Positions 33,801 to 42,647 are shown, numbered from the stretch's first letter. The stretch is DNA of 43,498 bases from Streptomyces alkaliterrae (GCF_007097205.2 NZ_VJYK02000008.1:1-43498); one strand, 5' to 3'. The notes: a model not told the origin generated them from the sequence alone. A program made the numbers and translations.

Positions 33801-33990
33801 CCGCATCCCCCGGACGGCCACCACCCGGCCGACGGTGGTCGCGCTGGACTGGGAGCGGGCGGGCGATCCGCCGACCCGGCGTCCGGTGCGGGAGCTGGGC
33901 AACGGTCCGACGGATCTGGCGCTGCTGGCCAGCGCGTTGGAGCGGGCCACCCGGGAGGCGACGGCGGCCCGTCCGCCGGCACTGCTCTGA
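30838..33990 (+). CDS. FHA-domain FtsK/EccC-like ATPase
   Basis: 1050-residue soluble protein. Residues 1-110 form a small N-terminal domain of EssC style, then a canonical FHA domain at about 120-215 with RIGRS (Arg144), SRLH (158-161) and STNGT (Asn181), the phosphothreonine-binding residues. A long Pro/Gly linker leads to a region resembling EccC/EssC ATPase domains (GLAGPRARLLGLTRSVLAQL, WLGWLPHPRPE) and one intact Walker A, GTAGSGKT with Lys722. Walker B is VVLVDDFDAL, where the catalytic Glu of EccC proteins is Asp892. No membrane spans and no WXG100 genes nearby, so a standard type VII machine is unlikely. GGGAGG precedes the ATG at 30838. Confidence 0.87.
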   Translation: MPNQIRLTVLGPRGGGRAGAAGGGDRAPRDCDVIVTAPPGTVLAAIAGGLGAALAAATGPGGEGGGQPASGGETVAVYAGGRRLDPQRQVVGEPPLVDGAVISLHGPADEPASPTPGGLRLEAVAGPDSGGVYLLHAGRVRIGRSAEADVVLDDPDVSRLHCVVAVAADGGVSVADLGSTNGTTVDGVPVGERLAALPPGAALRVGESVLRLCVGARPADERLAPTPEAGLHTGADPGAHTGARPGGHGSYGTHGSGLVPGAATPPPPGGEASATGPGPDGVEQRGRGLAAWARRWGARPGRVDPPHPRAHSATPPAPDAATPHTPRAPHGGPPVGPGLPLPPPSDEPRSGRWPDAAELLLTALDGGPRLWERGPGHPDALTVRLGTAHRAPRHPSGRTSAVPLTVGLREVGSLGLAGPRARLLGLTRSVLAQLTALHPPSALEVVVLAAGRGRRVRDWTWLGWLPHPRPEHGQDCRLLFGFDREQATARTDELVRRLEDGPLGADWATAEPAAVRAAAQAYRGPATVLVVDGDPGAAALRETVARLTATGAAAGVHVLCLTETPPATPSSPVAETLSAAYSAFPAFRGCGAVALLSGAVATAVRLVRRGGDPGGELATVDGVSAAWAQRFARALAPARESSGALPAADRPAAALPSSARLLDELGLARATPAALRARWASVADRSGGAGVVFGAGRRGPVTADLAVDRSHLLVSGTAGSGKTELLCSLAASLCAFDRPDRLALVLVDGRDGGGDGEGRGLMACAELPHATTYLPAGDPVRMRAFAQALSAELKRRAELFNGRAYEEWARANGAGARGYEAGAREAGDAEDPQDRATARIGRQGAARPQPVPGPDSDRGTLRLRPAASRPAANGEVAPVDGPPPRLVVLVDDFDALVDPALGNPGRPAAGSVVRALESVARDGARLGVHLVAATGRPDRTAQTLTDQGAALRVSLDGEPGDEEHQVGRGVLHRPDGTAVPFQGARVTGRIPRTATTRPTVVALDWERAGDPPTRRPVRELGNGPTDLALLASALERATREATAARPPALL

Positions 33991-34172
33991 CCGGTCGATC
34001 GGCGCCCCCGCCCCGTCAACCCCGACCGGGGCCGCCGGTCGGGTGGTCGGATGCGCCGAACGGACGGTTTCCGGTCGCCAGTCGGTCATCTGCGCGATAT
34101 GTCTGCACGATTCGCCCCCTTACGTGACGCATTATCGGGCTAATCAGACCGCGCCCAGACCGTGGATGTGCC

Positions 34173-36401
34173 GTGCCTCGATTCAGCGTCATCGTTCCCG
34201 TCCACCAGGTGCAGGCATATCTGCCCGAGTGCCTGGACTCCGTCCTCACCCAGTCGTTCACGGACCTGGAGCTGATCCTGGTCGACGACGGCTCACCACC
34301 CGACTGCGGGGAACTGCTCGCCGACGCGGCGGCCGACCCCCGGGTGACCGTGCTGCGACTGCCCGGCCCCACCGGCCCGGGACCCGCGCGCAACGCCGGA
34401 CTCACCTACGCCCGTGGCGACTACGTGCTGTTCCTCGACAGCGACGACGCGCTCACCACGGGGGCGCTCCAGGCACTCGCCGCCCGCCTCTCCGAGACCG
34501 GCGAGCCCGACGTGCTCGTCTTCGACCACGTGCGGGCGTTCTGGCACGGCGGCAGCGACCGCGGCGGCGGACCGCTGGCCCCGCTCGCCCAACGCGAACC
34601 GCAGGTGTTCCGGCTCCGGGACCGGCCGGAGCTGCTGCGGCTGCCGACGGCGGTGTGGAACAAGGTGTACCGGCGGCACTTCCTGGCCGCCCGCGGCCTG
34701 CGACTGCCGCCCGGCGCGCACGAGGGCGTGCCGTGGACGTGGTGCACGCTGCTCACCGCCGAGGCGGTCACCGTCCTGGACCGGGTCTGCGTGGTGCACC
34801 GGCAGCGCCGCGAGGGCGCGCTGCTGTCCGGCACCACCCGGCGGCACTTCGACGTCTTCGGCCAGTACGACCGGGTGTTCGCGTTCCTCGACGACCATCC
34901 GGAGCTGGCCCGCTGGCGGCCCGTGCTCTACCGGCGGATGGCCGACCACCTCGCGGGGCTGTTCCTCGCCCCCGGCCGGCTGCCCAGGGCGGGCCGGGCG
35001 GAGTTCTTCCGGCGCAGCAGCCGGCTGTGCCTCCGCCACCAGTCCTCGGCCGGTCGCACGAACCTGGCGCACGTCCTGGTGCGGCTCGGCGCCCGCCGGA
35101 CCTTCTCCGCGCTGTGGTCGCTGCGTGCGCTGGGCCGCCGGCTGCGGGCCGCCGGCCGGTCGACACGGGCTGCGATGCTGCGGCTGCACCACTCGGTGCA
35201 GTGCCGGCGGCGGCTCGACCCCTCGCTGGCCGTCTTCCTGACCCACCCGGCCGACGGCCGGCCGGTGTACGACGGCGACCCGGCGGCGCTGGAGGCCAAG
35301 GCGCGGGAACTGGTGCCGGGGCTGCGCACCGCATGGGTGGCGGACGCGGCACACGCCGCCGAGCTGCCGCCGGGCGTACGCCGGCTGCAACCCGGCTCGG
35401 CGGCCTACTGGAGCGCGCTCGCCCGCGCCAAGTACCTGGTCAGCGACGGCGACTTCGGTGCCCGCCGGCACAAGCGGGCCGGGCAGGTGCTCCTGCAGAC
35501 CCACCAGGGCACGCCGCTCGGCCGCCTCGGCGTGGAACTGCGGGACCGGTCCCCCCGCGCCGCCCGCCCGGCCCGGGGGGACGGGATGGGCGCCGAGGCG
35601 GCGCGGCTGCTGGAACGCGTCGAGGAGTGGGACTACAGCCTCTCGGCCAACCGCCACTCCACGCTGGCCTTCGAACGCGCCTACCCCGGCGGCTACACCA
35701 CCCTGGAGTTCGGCGCGCCCCGCAACGACGTCTTCTTCCGGGCGACCGCGGAGGACGTCGCCGGGCTCCGCGCCGAGCTCGGCGTACCGCCGGGCGTGGT
35801 GGCCGTGCTCTACGCGCCCGCCGAACGGGACTACCTGCACGGCGGCGCACCGCCGCTCGAACTCTCCCGGCTGGCCAGTGCGTTGGGCCCCGGATACGTG
35901 GTGCTCGACGGTTCGGCGGCACGGCGCGCGGCAGAACTGTGCCTGGCCGCCGACGCGCTGGTGACGGACTACTCGCCCCTGATGTTCGACTACGCCGTGC
36001 TGGACCGGCCGATCGTCGTGCACGCCCCGGACTGGGAGACCTACCGGGCGACCCGCGGAAGCTGCCTCGACCTGCCCAACGCCGCGCCCGGCCCGGTGGT
36101 GCGGGACCTGGAGTCGCTGGTGGCCTGCTTTCGGGAGGACCTGTGGCGTTCGGCCCGGGCCGCGGAGCGCAGGGCGGCGTTCCGCGCCCGGTTCTGCCCC
36201 TACGACGACGGGCTGGCAGCGGAGCGCGTGGTGCGCTCGGTTTTCCTGGACGGGGCACGGCCGGCGCCGGTGGTCCCGCGCGAGCTGCGCCGCCCGGTGG
36301 GCGTACCGGGCCGGGAGGACGGCGCGCGCCCGGTGATCCACGCCGCCCGACGGGGCGACGGCTCGTCGAGCCCGCCCCCGGCGCGCGCCTCCCGCGCGTA
36401 G
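34173..36401 (+). CDS. bifunctional GT2 glycosyltransferase / CDP-glycerol glycerophosphotransferase
   Basis: 742-residue hybrid enzyme. Residues about 1-250 are a family 2 glycosyltransferase (FSVIVPVHQVQAYLPECLDS, VDDGSPPDC, GPGPARNAGL, and the metal-binding DSDD at 89-92). From about 350 to 700 it matches the TagF/TagB glycerophosphotransferase family: RHSTLAFERAYPGGYTTLEF, GAPRNDVFF, LYAPAER and TDYSPLMFDYAVLDRPIV (from about 597). Such proteins build teichoic-acid-like or phosphoglycan wall polymers at the inner face of the membrane. GTG start with only a weak ribosome-binding site, 182 bases after the FHA-ATPase; might be a separate unit. Ends at a very strong terminator. Confidence 0.88.
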   Translation: MPRFSVIVPVHQVQAYLPECLDSVLTQSFTDLELILVDDGSPPDCGELLADAAADPRVTVLRLPGPTGPGPARNAGLTYARGDYVLFLDSDDALTTGALQALAARLSETGEPDVLVFDHVRAFWHGGSDRGGGPLAPLAQREPQVFRLRDRPELLRLPTAVWNKVYRRHFLAARGLRLPPGAHEGVPWTWCTLLTAEAVTVLDRVCVVHRQRREGALLSGTTRRHFDVFGQYDRVFAFLDDHPELARWRPVLYRRMADHLAGLFLAPGRLPRAGRAEFFRRSSRLCLRHQSSAGRTNLAHVLVRLGARRTFSALWSLRALGRRLRAAGRSTRAAMLRLHHSVQCRRRLDPSLAVFLTHPADGRPVYDGDPAALEAKARELVPGLRTAWVADAAHAAELPPGVRRLQPGSAAYWSALARAKYLVSDGDFGARRHKRAGQVLLQTHQGTPLGRLGVELRDRSPRAARPARGDGMGAEAARLLERVEEWDYSLSANRHSTLAFERAYPGGYTTLEFGAPRNDVFFRATAEDVAGLRAELGVPPGVVAVLYAPAERDYLHGGAPPLELSRLASALGPGYVVLDGSAARRAAELCLAADALVTDYSPLMFDYAVLDRPIVVHAPDWETYRATRGSCLDLPNAAPGPVVRDLESLVACFREDLWRSARAAERRAAFRARFCPYDDGLAAERVVRSVFLDGARPAPVVPRELRRPVGVPGREDGARPVIHAARRGDGSSSPPPARASRA

Positions 36402-36413
36402 CGGCCGCGCCCC

Positions 36414-36473
36414 CACCGAGACGCGCGTCGGCCCGGCCGGGATTCTCCGGCCGGGCCGACGCGCGTCTCGGTG
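36414..36473. terminator. 27-bp perfect bidirectional terminator
   Basis: Perfect 27-bp stem (36414-36440 with 36447-36473) and loop GATTCT, 12 bases after the transferase stop and 23 bases from the stop of the convergent glutamate dehydrogenase gene. Serves both. Confidence 0.88.
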
Positions 36474-36496
36474 ATGCCCTGGGATCAGGCGCCCGG

Positions 36497-39400
36497 TCAG
36501 CGGTTGCTGCGCAGCAGCGTGCGCATCGTCCGCATCGCGACCGACAGGTTCGCCAGGTCGAACGTGTCCGACGCCTTGATCTCGTCCAGCGTCACCCACG
36601 CCCGGCCCAGGACCGCGGCGTTCTTCTCCTCCCACGCCTTGAACCGCTCCTCCGGCGTGGCGTCCGCGTCACCGGCGGCGAGCACGTCGGCGGTGAGCAG
36701 CTGGTGCGCGGCGTACAGGTCCTCGCGGATCGAGGCGCGGGCCATGGACTGCCAGCGGTCGGCGCGCGGCAGCTCGCTGACCCGGTCCTGGAGCTGGGTG
36801 ATGCCGAGCCGGTCGGCCAGGTCGAAGTAGACCTCGGCGACGTCGATCAGGTCCCGCCCGGTGCGGTCGGCGACCGCCACCACGTCCAGCGCGGGGAAGA
36901 CCGAGGAGAAACCGGCCACGTGCTGGGCCAGCTCGTCCGGCACCCCGGCGGCGCCCATCTCGTCGTAGATCCTGCCGTACCAGGCGAGGTCCTCGCCCTT
37001 GAGCAGCTTCGGCAGCTCCGCCCAGACCGCCTCGACCCGCTCCTGGAAGAACGCCACCGTCTCGGCGAGCTGGAGCGGCTGCGGGCGGTTGCCCAGCAGC
37101 CAGCGGGTGGCCCGCTCGACCAGCCGCCGGGAGTGCAGCCGGATACGGGTCTGCACGTCGGCCGCCACGACGTTGTCCAGCGCCTCGACCTGGTCCCAGA
37201 TCCGGCCGAGGCCGAAGATCGTACGGGCGGCGGTGTGCGCGCTGACGATCTCCTCCTGGGAGGCGCCGGTCTCCTCCCGCAGCCGGTGCAGGAACGTGGT
37301 GCCGCCGGTGTTCACCGTGTCGTTGACCAGCACCGTGGTGATGATCTGGCGGCACAGCGGGTGGTTGTCGATCTCGGAGGGGAAGCGCTCGCGCAGCGGA
37401 CGCGGGAAGTACTCGTGGGCGAGCTTCCGCAGGTAGGGGTCGTCCGGCAGGCGGCTGTCGATCAGCTCCTCGGTGAGCGTGATCTTCGCGTAGGCGAGCA
37501 GCACCGACAGCTCGGGCTGGCTCAGCCCGTGCCCGCTGCCCAGCCGCTCCCGCACGACCTTGTCGGACGGCAGGAACTCCAGCTCCCTGTTGAGCCGGCC
37601 GCTGGCGGACAGGTGGCGCATGAACCGCTGGTGGGCCTGGATCAGGCTGGACGCCGTTTCCAGACCGTTGGCCAGCGCCACGTTCTGCGCGTAGTTGGTG
37701 CGCAGCACCAGCTCGGCGACCTCGTCGGTCATGTCGGCGAGCAGCCTGTTGCGCTGCTTGACCGTCAGATCGCCCTCGGCCACCACGGAGTTGAGGAGGA
37801 TCTTGATGTTCACCTCGTGGTCGGAGGTGTCCACACCGGCGCTGTTGTCGATGGCGTCGGTGTTGATCCGGCCGCCGGCGCGGGCGAACTCGATACGGCC
37901 CAGCTGGGTGAGGCCGAGGTTGCCGCCCTCGCCGACGACGCGGGCCCGCACGTCCTCGCCGTTGACCCGGATAGCGTCGTTGGCCTTGTCGCCGACGTCC
38001 TGGTGGGTCTCGGTGGACGCCTTGACGTAGGTGCCGATGCCGCCGTTCCACAGCAGGTCCACCGGGGCCCGCAGGATCGCCTGCATCAGCTCCGCCGGCG
38101 TCATCTTGGCGACTCCGGCGTCGATGCCGAGCGCCGACCGCACCTGGGCACTGATCGGGATCGACTTCGCCGTCCTCGGGTGGACCCCGCCGCCGGCGGA
38201 GATCAGCTCCTTGTCGTAGTCCTCCCAGGAGGAACGCGGCAGCTCGAAGAGGCGGCGCCGCTCGGCGTAGGAGACGGCGGCGTCCGGGTCGGGGTCGAGG
38301 AAGATGTGCCGGTGGTCGAACGCCGCCACCAGCCTGATGTGCTCGCTGAGCAGCATGCCGTTGCCGAACACGTCACCGGACATGTCGCCGATGCCCGCGA
38401 CGGTGAAGTCCTCGGTCTGGCTGTCGTGGCCCAGCTCCCGGAAGTGCCGCTTGACCGACTCCCAGGCGCCGCGCGCGGTGATGCCCATGCCCTTGTGGTC
38501 GTAGCCCGCCGAGCCACCGGAGGCGAACGCGTCGCCCAGCCAGAAGCCGTACGAGATCGCTACCTCGTTGGCGATGTCGGAGAACGTCGCGGTGCCCTTG
38601 TCGGCGGCGACGACCAGGTAGGTGTCGTCCCCGTCGTGGCGGACGACGTTCTTCGGCGGCACCACCTGGCCGGCGACGAGGTTGTCGGTGATGTCCAGCA
38701 GGCCGGAGATGAACGTGCGGTAGCAGTCGATGCCCTCGGCGAGCCAGGCGTCCCGGTCCTTGGCCGGATCCGGCAGCCGCTTGCCCACGAAGCCGCCCTT
38801 GGCGCCGACCGGCACGATGACGGTGTTCTTCACCTCCTGCGCCTTCACCAGACCCAGGATCTCCGTCCGGAAGTCCTCCTTCCGGTCCGACCAGCGCAGT
38901 CCGCCTCGGGCGACCTTGCCGAACCGCAGGTGCACACCCTCGACGCGGGGCGAGTACACCCACACCTCGTACGCCGGGCGCGGCGCCGGGAGGTCGGGGA
39001 TGGCCTGCGGGTCGAGCTTCATCGACACGTAGTCGTGCGGCTCGCCGTCCGGGCCGGGCTGGAAGTAGTTCGTGCGCAGCGTCGCCTTGATGACGGTCAG
39101 GAAGGACCGCAGCATTCGGTCCTCGTCGAGGTTGGCGACGTTGTCCAGCGCGCCGTCCAGCTCCTCCAGCAGCCCGTCGATCAGCTCGGTGCCCGCGCTC
39201 TGCCGGTCCGGGGAGAGCCGCGCCTCGAAGAGGCTCACCAGCAGCCGCGTGGTGTGCACGTTGCGGCGGAGGGTCTCCTCCATCGTGGCCTGGCCGAACT
39301 TGGCACCCGCCTGCCACAGGTAGCGGGCGTAGGCCCGCAGCACCATCGCCTGCCGCCAGGTGAGGCCGGCGGCCAGCACGAGGGCGTTGACGCCGTCGTT

Positions 39401-41455
39401 CTCCGCGTGCCCGCCCCACACGGCCGCGAAGGTCTCCTGGAAGCGGGCCCGGGCGTCGTCGCCCATCCGCTGCAGCTGCTCCTCGGGCAGCCGCAGCCCG
39501 AAGTCGTAGATCCAGGCGCGGCTGCCGTCGGCCGGCCGCAGCTCGTACGGCCGCTCGTCGATGACCTCCACGCCCATCGACTGCAGGATCGGCAGGACAG
39601 CCGACAGGGAGACCGGCTCGCCGGTGCGGTAGATCTTGAACCGGCGCTCGCCGGGGGCCGCGCCGACCGGCTCGTACAGGCTGAGCGAGAAGTCCTTCTC
39701 GCCCACGCCCCGGTGCAGCTCGTCCAGGTGCTGCAGGTCGGCGACGGCGGCGCGCGGCGGGAAGTCCGCCTTGTAGCCCTCGGGGAAGGCCGTGTTGCCG
39801 TAACGGTGCGCCAGCTCGGCCGCGCGCTCCTCGCCCACCTCGGCGACCAGCGCGTCCGCGAAGCCGTCCGCCCAGGACCGGGCGGCGTCCACCAGCCGGG
39901 CCTCGATGCGCTCCACGTCGGCCTCGGTCAGCGCGTCCAGCTCGGTGCCCGGCGGGACGCGGATGACAAAGTGCAGCCTGGACAGCACCGACTCGGTGTT
40001 CCACGCGGTGAAGTCGACGCTGGCGCCGCCCAGCTCCTCCATGAGGATGTCGATCAGCCGCAGCCGCACCGCCGTCGTGTAGCGGTCACGCGGCAGGTAG
40101 ACCAGCGCCGAGTAGTAGCGGCCGTACTCGTCCTGGCGCAGGAACAGCCGCAGCCGGCGGCGCTCCTGGAGGTAGAGCACCGAGATCGCGATCGAGCGCA
40201 GCTCCTCCACCGGGATCTGGAACAGTTCGTCGCGGGGGTAGGTCTCCAGGATCTGGAGCAGGTCGCGGCCGTCGTGGCTGTTCGGCGTGAAACCGGCGGC
40301 CGTCAGCACGGCCTCCACCTTGCGGCGGATCACCGGGATCTGCCGCACGCTCTCCACGAACGCCGACGCCGCGAACAGGCCGAGGAAGCGGCGCTCGCCG
40401 ACGACCCGCCCCTGCTCGTCGAACTTCTTCACCCCGACGTAGTCGAGGTAGGAGGAGCGGTGCACCGTCGCCCGGCTGTTCGCCTTGGTGAGCACCAGCA
40501 GCCGGTGCTCGCGTGCCTTGGCGCGGGCGGCGGCGGTCAGCCGGTTGAAGGACGGCGAGACCGGGTGGCCGTCGTCCCCGCCGCCGTGGTTCGGGTCGGA
40601 GCGCAGAATGCCCAGGCCGGTGCCGGGGACCGGCTTGAGGACGGCGTCGACGCCGTCCTCCGGCTCGACCGGCTCCAGCGCGTACTCGCGGTAGCCGAGG
40701 AAGGTGAACCGGTCGTCGACGAGCCAGCGCAGCAGCTCCCGGGCCTCGTCGATCTCCTCGTCGCCGATGTCGTCGGTCGGCTCCGCGGGCAGGTCGTCGG
40801 CGATCTGCAGCGCGGCGCCGCGCATCTTCTGCCAGTCCTCGACGGCCTCCCGCACGTCGGACAGCACGCGGCGCAGGTCGGCCGCGATCTGCTGGAGGTC
40901 GCCGCTGTCGGTCTCCCGGTCGATCTCGACGTGGATCCACGACTCGGTGAGCGCGTCCTGCGGCAGGTCCTCGTCCACGTGCGGAGCGTGCGGCTCCCGG
41001 CCGGTCTCCAGGACCTCCAGCAGCCGGCCCGTCACGTCGCGGCGGACGACGACCTGGGGGTGGATGACGATGTGGATGCCCCGGTGCTGCCTGGTCAGCT
41101 CGTTGGTGACGGAGTCGACCAGGAACGGCATGTCGTCGGTGACGACCTCCACGACCGTGTGGGTGCACGTCCAGCCGTTCTCGTCGACCGTCGGCGTGTA
41201 GACCCGGACGTTCGCGGTGCCCTGCGGGCGCTCCTGCGCGAGCCGGTGGTGCCCGAGGGCCGCACCGAGGAGGTCGACCGGATCCCGGTCCGTCAGGTCC
41301 TCCGGGGCGGTGTGCAGGTAGTAACGCTGGAGGTAGGTGAGCAGCGTGTCCGCTGGGAGCCCCTGCGACGGGAAGCTCCCGGTCGGGCTGCTCTCAGCGA
41401 CCTGGGCGGCTCGTACGAGCAGGTCGGCCTTGGCTTCGTCCAGCTTGGTCTGCAT
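36497..41455 (-). CDS. gdhB: NAD-specific glutamate dehydrogenase, large (180-kDa) type
   Basis: 1652-residue catabolic glutamate dehydrogenase converting glutamate to 2-oxoglutarate and ammonia. The length equals the L_180 class first described in Streptomyces clavuligerus. N-terminal ACT-like regulatory regions (THTVVEVVTDDMPFLVDSVT, IHIVIHPQVVVRRDV) cover the first 400 residues; the catalytic core contains GGLRWSDRKEDFRTEILGLV and VPVGAKGGFVGKRLP with Lys886. The C-terminal 300 residues are helical. ATG at 41455 with AGAGGAC; the longer upstream frame to 41626 is not family-like. The enzyme is typically allosteric (Asp, Arg), which I cannot read from sequence. Monocistronic. Confidence 0.96.
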   Translation of the reverse strand: MQTKLDEAKADLLVRAAQVAESSPTGSFPSQGLPADTLLTYLQRYYLHTAPEDLTDRDPVDLLGAALGHHRLAQERPQGTANVRVYTPTVDENGWTCTHTVVEVVTDDMPFLVDSVTNELTRQHRGIHIVIHPQVVVRRDVTGRLLEVLETGREPHAPHVDEDLPQDALTESWIHVEIDRETDSGDLQQIAADLRRVLSDVREAVEDWQKMRGAALQIADDLPAEPTDDIGDEEIDEARELLRWLVDDRFTFLGYREYALEPVEPEDGVDAVLKPVPGTGLGILRSDPNHGGGDDGHPVSPSFNRLTAAARAKAREHRLLVLTKANSRATVHRSSYLDYVGVKKFDEQGRVVGERRFLGLFAASAFVESVRQIPVIRRKVEAVLTAAGFTPNSHDGRDLLQILETYPRDELFQIPVEELRSIAISVLYLQERRRLRLFLRQDEYGRYYSALVYLPRDRYTTAVRLRLIDILMEELGGASVDFTAWNTESVLSRLHFVIRVPPGTELDALTEADVERIEARLVDAARSWADGFADALVAEVGEERAAELAHRYGNTAFPEGYKADFPPRAAVADLQHLDELHRGVGEKDFSLSLYEPVGAAPGERRFKIYRTGEPVSLSAVLPILQSMGVEVIDERPYELRPADGSRAWIYDFGLRLPEEQLQRMGDDARARFQETFAAVWGGHAENDGVNALVLAAGLTWRQAMVLRAYARYLWQAGAKFGQATMEETLRRNVHTTRLLVSLFEARLSPDRQSAGTELIDGLLEELDGALDNVANLDEDRMLRSFLTVIKATLRTNYFQPGPDGEPHDYVSMKLDPQAIPDLPAPRPAYEVWVYSPRVEGVHLRFGKVARGGLRWSDRKEDFRTEILGLVKAQEVKNTVIVPVGAKGGFVGKRLPDPAKDRDAWLAEGIDCYRTFISGLLDITDNLVAGQVVPPKNVVRHDGDDTYLVVAADKGTATFSDIANEVAISYGFWLGDAFASGGSAGYDHKGMGITARGAWESVKRHFRELGHDSQTEDFTVAGIGDMSGDVFGNGMLLSEHIRLVAAFDHRHIFLDPDPDAAVSYAERRRLFELPRSSWEDYDKELISAGGGVHPRTAKSIPISAQVRSALGIDAGVAKMTPAELMQAILRAPVDLLWNGGIGTYVKASTETHQDVGDKANDAIRVNGEDVRARVVGEGGNLGLTQLGRIEFARAGGRINTDAIDNSAGVDTSDHEVNIKILLNSVVAEGDLTVKQRNRLLADMTDEVAELVLRTNYAQNVALANGLETASSLIQAHQRFMRHLSASGRLNRELEFLPSDKVVRERLGSGHGLSQPELSVLLAYAKITLTEELIDSRLPDDPYLRKLAHEYFPRPLRERFPSEIDNHPLCRQIITTVLVNDTVNTGGTTFLHRLREETGASQEEIVSAHTAARTIFGLGRIWDQVEALDNVVAADVQTRIRLHSRRLVERATRWLLGNRPQPLQLAETVAFFQERVEAVWAELPKLLKGEDLAWYGRIYDEMGAAGVPDELAQHVAGFSSVFPALDVVAVADRTGRDLIDVAEVYFDLADRLGITQLQDRVSELPRADRWQSMARASIREDLYAAHQLLTADVLAAGDADATPEERFKAWEEKNAAVLGRAWVTLDEIKASDTFDLANLSVAMRTMRTLLRSNR

Positions 41456-41863
41456 GTCCTCTGGCTCCTGTCGCGCGCCGTTGCGTGACGTCAGATGGGT
41501 GAAGGCACGTCGCCGTCCTGGGGGCGGCCGCACGGAAGGTGCGCTCGGTGACGACGGCATGCCGGGTGACACGGTCAGCGGCGCCCCGGGCACAGACAGG
41601 CCTCGGGCCGGTACCGGGGGCGGCAACGTCGCCGCGCGCCCCGTCCACGGTTGTCGTGGATATCGCGCTGATCACGTAGGTAAGGCTATCTCGCCGGCCC
41701 GGGGGCGCGTCATGGTCCCAATCTGAACAAATCCGCGCCAGGATGTTTGACGTTCTGCACAGCGGATACAAGACAGGGTCGCGATACACGGGACGCCCAC
41801 TGGACCGGTGGGGTGACCCTTCAGCCCGTGACGAGCCTGCCGTGACGAATCAGCCGTGACGAG
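41456..41863. other. intergenic, upstream of the glutamate dehydrogenase gene
   Basis: 408 bases that should contain the dehydrogenase promoter. On the minus strand TTGTAT and AAACAT with a 17-base spacer occur near 41775-41745, a weak candidate that would give a long leader. I see no GlnR box. The far end holds a degenerate tandem repeat (41821-41878). Confidence 0.35.
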
Positions 41864-41878
41864 TCAGCCCGTGACGAG
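41821..41878. repeat. four-copy degenerate tandem repeat at the end of the HAD gene
   Basis: Units of about 14 to 15 bp with core CCGTGACGA. The outer copies share TCAGCCCGTGACGAG exactly (41821-41835 and 41864-41878). The last copy is the stop codon and final codons of the HAD gene, so each full copy supplies an extra minus-strand TGA. Confidence 0.7.
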
Positions 41879-42544
41879 CTCGTCGGCCACGGCCACCGCC
41901 TCGTCCAGCGAGTCGACGACCGGAACGCCGGCCGTCCGCAGACTCGCCCGGCTGTGCGACCCACCCGTGTACAGGACCGCGTGCGCGCCCACGTGCGCCG
42001 CCGCCCGCGCGTCGTCCACCGCGTCCCCGATGACCACCGTGCGCACCGGGTCCACCGCCTGGTCGGCACCGGTGGTCAGCGCCTCCAGGTGGCGGGCCAT
42101 CTGCTCCGCCTTGCCCCGCCCGTTGTACGGGGCGAGGTTGCCGTCCACCCGGACGAAGTGGTGGTCGATGCCGTGCCGCCGGACCATCGGCACCAGATGG
42201 TCGTGCGCCGCGAGCGAACACAGCGACTGCGTGTGACCGCCGGCCGCGCGGGCGGCCAGCAGCTCCGCGGCGCCCTCGGTCAGCACCGCCGCGTCCACCA
42301 GCGAGAAGTAGTGCCGGTGGAAGACCGCGTCCATCGCGGCGAACTCCTCGTCGGTCGGCATCCGGCCCATGACGCGCTCGTAGAACCGGGGTATGGGCAC
42401 GCAGTACAGCTCGCGGTACCGGTCCAACGTCATCGAGGGCAGCCCGAGCTCACCGAACGCGGCGTTCGTGGCGGCTATGACGGTGTGGATGTCGTGCAGG
42501 AGGGTGCCGTTCCAGTCCCAGACGATGTGCGTGCGGCGGTCCAT
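41864..42544 (-). CDS. HAD-superfamily hydrolase, phosphoglycolate phosphatase-like
   Basis: 226-residue HAD phosphatase. Motif I is IVWDWNGTLLHD, with nucleophile Asp10 but Asn12 where most family members have the acid/base Asp; DWNGTL is nonetheless common in an actinobacterial subgroup. Motif II Ser is in TQSLCSLAAHD, motif III Lys in GRGKAEQM, motif IV in TVVIGDAVDDARAA. It has a helical cap. Substrate unknown. The ATG at 42544 is preceded by the DUF6912 gene 103 bases upstream on the same strand, likely one unit. Corresponds to about SCO3000. Confidence 0.88.
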   Translation of the reverse strand: MDRRTHIVWDWNGTLLHDIHTVIAATNAAFGELGLPSMTLDRYRELYCVPIPRFYERVMGRMPTDEEFAAMDAVFHRHYFSLVDAAVLTEGAAELLAARAAGGHTQSLCSLAAHDHLVPMVRRHGIDHHFVRVDGNLAPYNGRGKAEQMARHLEALTTGADQAVDPVRTVVIGDAVDDARAAAHVGAHAVLYTGGSHSRASLRTAGVPVVDSLDEAVAVADELVTG

Positions 42545-42647
42545 GTCTTCGACGGTATGTCCTGGCACTGACAACGCGACAGCCGGTTTTGCCCGGGGCG
42601 GCCCGGCAGCAGGGCCCCTCGCCCGACCCGCGGGGCTTCGCCGCAGG

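Noticed and set aside
30766..34089. 1107-codon minus-strand frame opposite the FHA-ATPase gene
   Set aside because: Composition (Arg, Gly, Gln) and lack of any motif mark it as an antisense shadow of a strongly supported gene.
33266..41488. Open frame of 8.2 kb on the plus strand across the FHA, transferase and dehydrogenase genes
   Set aside because: It is a frame shadow: the same DNA encodes three recognisable families in other frames, and its translation is Arg/Pro/Gly-rich with no domain. High G/C leaves such frames free of stops.
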